Positions 56,081-64,000 of a stretch of DNA of 64,000 bases are shown piece after piece. Source of the stretch: Paraconiothyrium sp. Pb-2020 (Eukaryota; Ascomycota; Dothideomycetes; Pleosporales; Didymosphaeriaceae); the NCBI GenBank assembly GCA_022419385.1, contig JAJUBI010000004.1, positions 3,329,286-3,393,285 of the forward strand, read 5' to 3'. Numbering within the stretch: position 1 is the first letter of the stretch; every line of letters begins with the position of its first letter. A model generated the notes under the pieces. That model did not search any database, had not been told where the DNA came from, and saw nothing but the letters and a program-made list of their open reading frames with translations. A program made the translations under genes and the position numbers.

Positions 56081-56442
56081 GATGCGCCCAAAATATCCTG
56101 TTCTTGGTGAGCTCGTCAACTTGATGAACGCGAGCCTATGTATTTTGGCGTGCACAAGTTGTCAAGGTTGATCCCCGCGTTTATCGAGTTGTCTCAACAT
56201 GAGTAAGCTTCTGGTCTATGACAGGGATTCATGACTCATGACCGGCTCGGCCATTGCCCGCGGCAAATCCCCGGAGAGGGGTAGAGAGTTCACATCTCAG
56301 CTTTCATATCGTCGAGGAATGCGGTAGCGGAGATACGACACTAAACACTTACACCATAGGATAAGTGCAAATAAAACATCGCTTGATAATATGCTTTGAG
56401 TGCTATCAAACCTGTCAGTGGAACGGCTTCTACGTTGTTGAC
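56081..56442. promoter_or_regulatory. Promoter of first Zn2Cys6 gene
   Basis: 360 bp between this factor's ATG and the 3' end of the upstream reductase, both on the minus strand. No gene seen. Confidence 0.45.
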
Positions 56443-57628
56443 TCATTCGCTCGTCGCAATACTGAATGGGAATTCAGCAATTGCCTCCGAGACTGCTGCA
56501 GCTTGAGGCCCGTCTTCTTCCAGCCGTACCAGTCCTAAGCTGCCGGTCTCTTCGATCCGATAGACATATTTCACTGCGCTAGCCCTTCCATCGTATAACT
56601 TCCTCAGTCCTCTCAGGACGCCATGCAATCCTCCAGGCACAACTTCAAAACGATGGCCGATCAGTCGTTGCTCCCGCAGCAACACTGTTAGATACCTTGA
56701 CCACACATATCCAGTCCTTATGCACATCGAACAGCTTTGGTGCAGCCGTGTTGATCGCAGTCACATCTTCAGGGTACTGATATGCTTCCTTGTCTTTCGC
56801 AAAGAGTTTGGGTGGTAGAAGCGTACTAACAGCGCCGGCCTTGGGATCTATGAGACGGAGCGTAGCTTCCAAGGAGCCATTTTCAGAGATCGCATCGAAG
56901 ATGTTGGGTAATTTGGCCGGTAACCCTTCCTTCTCGAGGATTGCCTCAACAGAAGCGACCAGCGCATCCTCGCCCTGGCGATAGTCTACCACGTAATCGG
57001 CCAGCGTCTTCCCGAACTCTTCAGCGCGACCTGCAACGCCGATGATAGGTTGTATGCCTGACAAGCGGGCAAACTTCGCCGCGAAAGCTCCACAAGCTGA
57101 AGTGACCCCATATATCAGGAGTGGTTCTCTTCTCTTCTCTACTTCTTCTGCTTGTATCGGTTGCGTAAATGGCAGTGGGACCTTCAAATCGATGTATAGT
57201 GCGAGTGCAGCAGTGTTAGCTGCAAGTGGTATTGTAGCAGCCTCTTCGAACGACAATATGTCAGGTATGTGGAAGGTCATGTGCGCTGGTGCGACGGCGT
57301 ATTCTGCGAAGCTGCCATGGGGATGTCCTGAACGATGATAGGCTGCGACACGGTCGCCTACTCGGAAGTCCTTAACAAGAGATCCAGTAGCATGAACGAA
57401 GCCCGCCATATCATCGCCGCTGTTGTGAGCGTGGTTCTTCCTACGTTGGTCAGCATATGACTTTGACTTTGTCAAGTGGAAAGCCTACCAGTTGGGCATC
57501 TTCCAATCTTTCGGGTTGGTACCGGCCACGACGACTTTGATGACTACTTCATCGTCCTTGGGAGTTGGTACCGCGGACTCCACGATCTCAATAGACTGTA
57601 TCGAGGGATGAACGATGGCTTCCTTCAT
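56443..57628 (-). CDS. Zinc-type quinone/enoyl reductase with frameshift
   Basis: Exon 1 57628-57489 (start hidden from simple frame searches by the intron), exon 2 from 57440. Joined N-terminus: AVPTPKDDEVVIKVVVAGTN, PKDWKMPNW-KNHAHNSGDDMAG. It is a quinone oxidoreductase-like/trans-enoyl reductase of the MDR superfamily without zinc ligands: RVGDRVAAYHRSG, EEAATIPLAANTAALAL, LLIYGVTSACGAFAAKFARL, ADYVVDYRQG. At about 56709-56711 the frame changes: DVHKDW in the first frame, YVWSRYLTVLLREQRLIGHR in the next, with one extra base (or two missing). The second frame then runs to a normal end (EVVPGGLHGVLRGLRKL, AVKYVYRIEE). No intron fits. Divergent from the second Zn2Cys6 gene, 383 bp apart. 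Confidence 0.8.
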
Positions 57629-58011
57629 GCTTCCAGTTCTGTGAATCTTGTGTGCGTGGTAGATTTCAGGAGACCTGCATACTTATGTTATGGAGATGAA
57701 AGTCGCACAAGCTTGGTCTTCCGTCTAAGACCCATCGTAGGATCGAGGAGGCCTGGATACTTCCACGGAGGGTGTGAGGGCGGATCATTCCCCGCATGCT
57801 CCACGACCGATTCCCAGGAGCTCCCGATCGTACCACAGTATGCACATCTCATTCAGACTTGACGAGGATGGTATGTCGTTCAATCTAGCTGACAAATGCA
57901 CATGTGAGAGTGGGGGAGTTTTGGGGGCAGGTACGCTAGTCTCAGAAGGAGCATCCGCGGACGTCCGGACCCATCCCGGACCTCCGATCCTACCTGTCTC
58001 CGCCAGTCCAC
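57629..58011. promoter_or_regulatory. Divergent promoter with CCGCGG and CCGG sites
   Basis: Between the reductase and the second Zn2Cys6 factor. CCGCGG at 57955-57960 is followed by TCCGGA at 57964-57969 and CCCGGA at 57975-57980. Dense CCG/CGG content close to the regulator's own ATG is compatible with autoregulation. Confidence 0.4.
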
Positions 58012-60163
58012 ATGTCTTCCCTTCCAACTACCTCATCAATGCCCAAGAGTAGAGTCCGCCCCGACCCTGTGTCTTGCGAATCATGTCGCACGAAGAAGTT
58101 GAAGTGCAGCCGCGTTCAGCCATGCTCGAATTGCTTAGCGCGCGGCATCACTTGCAGATTCCTTGTCCCACCGCCGAAACCTGAGACGGGCGTGTTGAGT
58201 GAACACTCACTTCTCTCACGCCTTGAGCGCCTAGAAGCCGTGGTTCTTGGCTTACAGCAGGAAATACGCACGGTGAATGGGCTCACAGCTGCTCCGCCAG
58301 CACCTGCTGGCTTTCACCATGCAGACTCTTTCAGAGGCGCGACAAATGGCTCTGTTCAGGAAGGCGTTGGCTATCTTGAGAATATCGGAACAAGGGATGA
58401 TGCTCTTGTGAGTATCGAGAGACGAAAGCATATACAAGTTGACTGACTACGAAAAGCTCTGCAACATGTCTGACCCGGTTACCTACGAGATTAAGAGTAC
58501 GTCAGAAATACTTGGATCGTCAGGCAGTGATCACTTTAATAAGCTCGACCGTTCTAAAATTATACTGCCACCATTCAGCGTAGCAAGTCTATTGCTGCAG
58601 ACCTATGAAATTAAGGTAGCGTGCTTATGCCCAATCGTTCACGTTCCGTCGATTCGATCAGCCATGAGATGGACGTATCTACGACACAACGACTACACGT
58701 TGATTACAAATAGTAGCGTCGCCGTACTACTTTCTCTCTTCGCCCTGGGGGCTTTCTTCTCCGAGCCGTCGCCAACGTCCGAGATAACTACGACGGAAGC
58801 TGACTCCATCACGCTTGCGAAAGCTTTCAGCAAGAGTGCGTGGGATGTGCTGGATTACTCCCGGCGTACGAGTTCCGGCACGCTGGAGGATGTGCAAGCT
58901 TACGTCCTAACCTCACTCGCCTTTTCGCACATTGACGGTTTCTCTTCCAGATGTCGAATGCTGTTTTCGTCAGCTGTATCCCTAGCCAGGGATCTTCGGT
59001 TGCATCGATTGGATGAATACGAGGACTCTACAAGCCACACTAATTCCGCTCGCTTGACAATCGAAAAAGAAATAAAGCGCAGAGTTTTCTGGTATATAAC
59101 TTCTGAGGACTGGTAATCATTTCCCGACGTTCCTCCAACATGGTCATGACTGACGCTTGAAAGGCTACAGTCAACTATTTCTGGACCGCAAGAAGGTATC
59201 TACTGGATTCAACGCCGGTACATCAAAGTCAACCTGCCTCGCGACTGCATAGATGACGAGTTGGCACTTGTAGATTTAAATGGCAATGAATCAGGAGATG
59301 TGCCCACCCATATGATGGTATTTCTCGAAAGAATTCGTCTAGCACACATCTGCCGGGAGATCACCGACACCGTACCCTTAGACACAAACACGCTTCTGCA
59401 AATGCCGTATGAGCGCATCATTGCCCTAGATCAGAAATTAGAGAGCTCGGCTACACTGCCGCGACTGCTGCAATATGACAATCCCAACAACAGACTTCTT
59501 GAATCCATCTACCCTCAACTACCATCCTGGCGCTACTGCATGGCCAAAGCGGCGCTCTCTCGGCGCTGGAAGCTGAACCAGCCGTTTCTTTTGCGACAGG
59601 ATCTCGACCCGCGGTATGGACACTCTCGAAGAGCATGTGTGGAATCTGCGCAAGCAGTGATAAGGGGATACGCGAGTCTAAAGAAGACTAATGCGATGTC
59701 GACGTTGCTCACGCGAATGGGAATGGCTGTCCACTTCACACATCTCGCTCTGAACATACTCATCATGGATTTGTGTATCAACAAACATGAAAAGTACGTA
59801 GCTGAGATAAAAGAGGACATCACGACGGCGTTCCGTATCTTCGCAGATGCGCCCACAGTTTCGCCACTGCTTGCAAAGTCTCTTGCGTCGTTGAAAACCG
59901 TCCTGCAGCAGAACAATATTGAGCTTGCAATTACATCAACAGACATCGTCAGCAAAATCAGCAACGGTGAAGAAGCAGCGCACAGAGTATCTGAAGGTAC
60001 CGAAGGAGCATTATTTCCTGATCACGATCGACGTAACAACCTTGATACAGCCACAGATTCAACGTTCGATACATACTGGGACATTGCGTTGCAGAACAGT
60101 GGCGAAATTGACCTCAACGGCTGGGATGATCTGTTCTCGTCCCTCGATACTCGTCCAATCTAG
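58012..60163 (+). CDS. Zn2Cys6 transcription factor (second)
   Basis: Exons 58012-58407, 58457-59112 and 59164-60163, 683 aa; introns of 49 and 51 bp, phases 0 and 2. Zinc cluster at about residues 22-48: CESCRTKKLKCSRVQPCSNC then LARGITC (C-x2-C-x6-C-x5-C-x2-C-x6-C). A coiled coil with LLSRLERLEAVVLGLQQEI is next, then the fungal-specific factor domain: PPFSVASLLLQTYEIKVACL, CPIVHVPSIRSAMRW, CRMLFSSAVSLARDLRLHRL and KRRVFWYITSEDWLQS (rebuilt over intron 2). The C-terminus is acidic and aromatic (DTYWDIALQNSGEIDLNGWD), a likely activation region. Its family differs from the first regulator, so the cluster has two unrelated controls. Confidence 0.9.
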
Positions 60164-62094
60164 ACCCGCTCGATTGCTGCGAACTACTCAAAAGATCCCA
60201 CAGCGTCTTGCTTATGCTCAACTTGGCGGGGATATGTTTATAGATGAGTTCCCATCCCCCCGGCAATGGTCGCTACATCCCTGCGATGTCTAGTCCGCTT
60301 TTTGGTCCACATCGTACATACTCAACCCACCCTGTCTCACCACGGGAGTGTAAAGTCCTCTGCGTCCATGGTTGCCGTTCCTTTCACAGTGGACTGACCA
60401 GCCACGTGCCGGGTCTTTGATTTTGTCGAGCAGATTTTTTGAAATCGATACAACCTCAATAGCTTGCAACACACCAGAGCCCTGCCGTGGAGTTATGCAG
60501 TACGCGGCATCTCCTATTACGCACAGGCCAGTTTGCTCAAATTTGTGCTATCAGTCTGAGATGCGTCCGCAGGAACGCTTTCACATCTAAAACCTGCTAC
60601 AAGACCTAGAACAGTCAGTATTGAGGTGACCTGACCTCAAGTAACTATTTACTTGACATATGCGGGCGCCCGAGCCTCTTATCGAACTGAAGCCTATTAG
60701 GCTCGTACCAGTGTCAGCGAGGTATCACCGATAGCTCAACGGATACACACCCGCCTAGACCGTAGCATGCTAGCTGCGATCATCTGCTGCGAGCACAATG
60801 CTCAACGTTAGCTAGTGCATAAGAGGCTTATTTTCAGTTGTTGCCGTCTACATAGAGTGAAGGATTATTACATCGAACCAACGTATCAGTCGCGCAAAAC
60901 ATCGATGTTTTGAGTACCCTCACACAAGCTCTTCCAGGTCTTTCCAATTCGAAAAATTTTCTTGCACTTTGATCTTCTAACAAAACGATCTCAGCGCGCT
61001 TGTATTGTTCTATTTTGGTGTCTGAAGCAAATAGTGACGCAATCTATAGGTGGTCTATAAAGTCTCTAAAGAGCTAGATTGTTGGAACAACCCTAGATGG
61101 CTGTGAACCTTGCGACTATCTTTACTTCAACGACATCACAACAACTATACGTCGCACCTAATCAAGCATCACCCTCCTCAGATGACAGCGCGCCAACAAT
61201 AGAACGCCCCTTCAATGTGACATCAGCTAGACCATGCCATGATCCACCACGCCACTTCCGTGCGGCTCCAGACCCTGCGTCTCACTCAGGTCCTCACAAT
61301 GTGGAGTAGCGCGCGTATTATGCTATCAAAGCTTCGCGTAGCCTCGCGATGTTTCTAGCAAGCGGACCGCAGTTTCTATTGCCAGCCGAGGTACGCTCAA
61401 CACAGCAAGGAAATGTAAATGATGAGGTAATTAAGGGTTACATGTTATGGTTCTTGGACCCGAGTACGTCCGGATCGACACTTCGGCCCGGCTCAAGAAT
61501 CGATTTCATGCATCCCTATCGAGAATTATTCCGGGCTTCCGCACGCCGCGTTTCCGTGCGAATACGTCGATTACGAGATCTGCGCTCAGTGATCCCGAGC
61601 AACTCACAACACATGCTGGCTGGTTTGTCTGGAGAGTCCTTGATGTGCACCCAATCCTCCTCGTTATGGTTACTTGCTAGCGCATGCAAGCTGTTTAGCG
61701 AAAGATCACATTTCGGATTTATCCTAAGAACCATGTTTATGCGCTCTCCGGTGGGCCCTAGCCGTTGAGGCACTTTAAGATTGTGTTCTGAAACGTGGCG
61801 ATCGGCTCAGCCTCGCGGTGTTATTCGCCCATGCGAAATCAGACCATTGGCAGCTTGGCAGGTTTGTGGGGACATCGGGGTGGAGCGTAAAGAGGTGCTG
61901 GGCCGATTTGTGACGTCGATGGATAGGGCGATGCGTGACATTGACATTGCTCAAGTGCACTGTTGTAGAAGGCAAGTAGGTATAAAGAGAACGTGAATGG
62001 CGTGCTAAAAGTCCATCATCACATCAACTTCTTCGCTCTACCTATCAGCCAATCATACAATTCCAAATTATCGAGTCTTTGAGATATATTCAAC
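60164..62094. other. AT-rich gene-free stretch, promoter of Alt a 1-like gene
   Basis: 1.9 kb without a supported gene. The part from about 60600 to 61100 is AT-rich. Frames at 61097-61309 and 61349-61768 start with ATG but show no family, signal peptide or matching splice sites. Near the right end a TATA box is present. Confidence 0.5.
61981..61987 (+). promoter_or_regulatory. TATA box for Alt a 1-like gene
   Basis: TATAAAG, 114 bp before the ATG at 62095, with a pyrimidine/CA-rich leader (cacatcaacttcttcgctc) after it. Fits a strongly expressed secreted-protein gene. Confidence 0.55.
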
Positions 62095-62559
62095 ATGCAG
62101 TTCCTCACCGCCGCAACCCTGTTCGCTGCCGCAGCCTTCGCGGCACCCGCACCGCAAACCACAGACTGCCCCAACCCAGCACACTGTGGCGGCTCTGCTC
62201 CGGACCCATCCACCTACGAGAACACCAACGTCAGCGACTTCTACCTGCGCAAGAACCCAGGCATCCAGAATGCCGGCTTTACGCTCTCCGGCAACAACGG
62301 AACAGTCAAGTGCGAGATCGGCGCCGTCGAGAGCCTTCCCTCCGAGGTCCAGATTTGCGGTGACAGCAAGTACCGCTTCGGACTGATTGAGGCGACAAGC
62401 GAGGGTGCAGAAGTTGGTCTCAGGATATATCATGAGACGAGCCAATTTGCTGGAAAGACCGGCGAGGGTGATGTACCGACATATTGCCACGCTGGTGGTA
62501 ACGGAGCGGATGACTTCGTCTGCCAGCAGGTCAACGCTCTTACGATCGTCATCAACTAA
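62095..62559 (+). CDS. Alt a 1-family secreted protein
   Basis: Intronless, 154 aa. Signal peptide MQFLTAATLFAAAAFAAPA. The mature part has the Alt a 1 beta-barrel pattern: VSDFYLRK, NAGFTLSGNNGTVKCEIG, EVQICGDSKYRFGLIEA and the hallmark YCHAGGNGADDFVC. Six cysteines at residues 25, 31, 73, 88 and near 130 and 142. The four later ones fit the two conserved disulphides; the N-terminal pair (CPNPAHC) differs from the single N-terminal Cys known for dimerisation in Alternaria. The family is restricted to Dothideomycetes and close fungi, is exported to the wall or spore surface and includes allergens and plant-interaction proteins. Annotated here only by resemblance. Confidence 0.85.
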   Translation: MQFLTAATLFAAAAFAAPAPQTTDCPNPAHCGGSAPDPSTYENTNVSDFYLRKNPGIQNAGFTLSGNNGTVKCEIGAVESLPSEVQICGDSKYRFGLIEATSEGAEVGLRIYHETSQFAGKTGEGDVPTYCHAGGNGADDFVCQQVNALTIVIN

Positions 62560-63020
62560 ATGTGAAATGTAAGGAATGAGAGCGAGTAAACACTGGCATA
62601 CCCAATAGAATTACTCACTGCCATACATAATAAATAATGTATCCTGTCATGCTGGCTCTTGTTGCTATTTGAGGTGAAGCGATCGTATGCATACCATGGC
62701 TCTCATTCTTGATCCGAAATCGGCACACCCATTCAATGCTCTATGGAGCAAGCTCTTGGATCATTTAGTGCGGCTAGGAGGGACTAATTCCTTAGAGGAT
62801 CCGCCTCTAGACAGGACTGCCTGCCATGACCTCGTACAATCTTCGAGAGGGATCGTGGCCGTGACCGTGACCAATTCTTTTGCAGTCAGACAGGTACCTC
62901 GAAGACACCATGAACAGGACTCGGGTCGTTTACTCTGGTCATGAGCTGTTGTTCCGTGAAAGTGACATACTATGTTCACTGTGGTGACAAGTGGTCTAGG
63001 ATTGTTGGGATAGGCATGTC
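62560..63020. other. Convergent 3' region
   Basis: Between the stop codons of the Alt a 1-like gene and the MFAP1 gene. An AT-rich aataaataatgtat stretch at about 62626-62640 may serve as a polyadenylation signal. No gene seen. Confidence 0.5.
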
Positions 63021-64000
63021 TCAATCTCGGTCGTCAACCCTGGGACGTTTGCTTTCTCTGTTGGTGTCCTCGCCGAACCGTTCTCTCTCGCCTAATGGTC
63101 GTGCGTTCGCTCCTGTTGCGCCTTCGTCCCGATCTTTACCGCCGTAACCGTCTGACCGAAAGCGCTCATCCACACCGTACTCGCCATTGTTCTTCGGTCT
63201 TCTGCTGTCACCAAAGTCACCCCATTTGCCCGTGTCCTCGGACTTCATATCTCTGTATCTCGTCCTGCCCTTCTTGCCCAGTTTTGTCATATCTCGAATT
63301 TGCATGTACTCGGGGAGGACTTGACGATCTGTCTGATCCTCAAACCTTGCACCCATGAGATTTCGCTTATCGAGACCCAGCTCTGCGAGGTCTTCTTGGA
63401 AGAATGCACCCTTGTGAAAGTACTTCTGCATAAACTGCATTTGTCCTCGGTCCCCGCGCTCTTCCTTTTGTTTCTCGAGAAACTCGCGATCCTCGGCGTC
63501 GCGTTCTGCTTCGGTAAGATTCCGCCGCCGTTCGATCTCCGCGCGTTCTGCTTCGGCCTCTTCGATGGCAAGACGCTCGCGCTTGATGCGCTTAAATTCG
63601 CGCAATCTCCAGGCAGCGTATTCAGCTTCGGGGTCTAGATTGTCGGTATCGTCGACAGCATTGATATCGGCCTCTTCCACATCGTCATCCCAGTCCTTTT
63701 TGCCGGCTGCCTTTGCTGCTGCACGCTGCTCGATCTGTTCCTGAACGAGCGCCTTCGTCTGCTCTTGCCTTCGCTGCTCCTCTTCTGCTGCCACTTCTTC
63801 TGCTGTCTTGACGGGTGCAGCTACCTTGTCGCGCTGGCCTTTTTTTAAAAGACGGGTCGTAGCAACTTTTTCGGTGCCTCTTCCTCGCTACTTGACTCTT
63901 CTTCTGAGCTATCTTCTGAGCTGCCACTTTCGCTACCGCTGCCGCTACCGCTCCCGTCACCTTCCTCTTTCCCCTCTCCCTCACTTTCCGTTTCGAACTC
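63021..64000 (-). CDS. MFAP1 spliceosome protein, 3' part, with frameshift
   Basis: C-terminal part of the microfibrillar-associated protein 1 family, a nuclear spliceosome (B-complex) protein; the 5' part lies beyond the window. Visible: charged helices (EEEQRRQEQTKALVQEQI), EYAAWRLREFKRIKRERLA, ERRRNLTEAERDAED and the family core FMQKYFHKGAFFQEDL, GKKGRTRYRDMKSEDTGKW. The upstream part near 63850-64000 encodes an acidic Ser/Gly repeat (SGSGS, SSEEEAPKKLLRPVF) in another frame. The change falls in the run T7A4 (plus strand) at 63840-63850; one more base would give RPVF-LKKGQRDK. The remainder is perfectly conserved in character, and the gene is essential where tested, so a homopolymer read error is likely. 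Confidence 0.85.

Noticed and set aside
48623..60163. Secondary-metabolite biosynthesis cluster
   Set aside because: No polyketide synthase, NRPS, terpene cyclase, DMAT or P450 is present in the set, so this label is not supported.
60715..60800. tRNA-like segment with an A-box match (TAGCTCAACGG at about 60733)
   Set aside because: No B-box (GGTTCGANNCC) and no acceptor-stem pairing could be found downstream; at best a very decayed tRNA. A covariance-model scan would settle it.
61349..61768. 139-codon plus-strand frame in the AT-rich gap
   Set aside because: ATG start but no signal peptide, domain or splice partners, in a region without other coding signs.

Overview
The window reads as a nuclear contig of a filamentous ascomycete. 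Genes carry short GT-AG introns (about 46 to 175 bp) with CTAAC/CTGAC-like branch sites. Fungus-specific families are present: Mnn9 mannosyltransferase, SUN cell-wall protein, copper-fist factor, HET-domain protein, Zn2Cys6 factors and Atg22. An Alt a 1-family secreted protein near the right end points to Dothideomycetes, most likely Pleosporales; this is inference from family distribution. All gene models, splice sites and phases below were derived by hand from the sequence.

Left end (1-9.8 kb) is oxidative and accessory: a vanillyl-alcohol-oxidase-type flavoenzyme, a zinc alcohol dehydrogenase with a frameshift, a decayed cytochrome P450, a Ser/Thr-rich GPI-type surface protein and a second, intact, four-exon zinc alcohol dehydrogenase. 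From 10.3 to 45.5 kb the content is mostly housekeeping: U-box cyclophilin (PPIL2/Cyp8 type), two unknown proteins, an ABM-like dimeric barrel protein, Atg22, a cupin, a FIST-like protein that probably runs on into a second large reading frame, Mnn9, a DUF202 membrane protein, Dbp5, Bzz1, a SUN protein, a Mac1/GRISEA-like copper-fist regulator, the EFM7-type methyltransferase and a fungal unknown.

From 45.7 to 60.2 kb the window turns accessory again: a HET-domain gene with an in-frame stop (or a 75-bp intron), followed by a compact set of six genes: Dal5/Tna1-type MFS transporter, dienelactone hydrolase, short-chain dehydrogenase, Zn2Cys6 regulator, zinc-type quinone/enoyl reductase, and a second Zn2Cys6 regulator. 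Two divergent promoters (50.2-50.7 and 57.6-58.0 kb) contain CGG/CCG palindromes. There is no PKS, NRPS or terpene synthase, so the set looks like an import-and-degrade (catabolic or detoxification) cluster for a small organic acid or lactone. It is the best candidate here for an undescribed system. The right end holds the Alt a 1-like gene and the 3' part of the MFAP1 spliceosome gene, cut by the window edge.

Four genes (ADH at 3.07 kb, cupin at 21.82 kb, reductase at 56.71 kb, MFAP1 at 63.84 kb) each show one small frameshift in otherwise well-kept reading frames, two of them in T homopolymers. Because MFAP1 is normally essential, uncorrected sequencing indels are a serious alternative to real gene decay.
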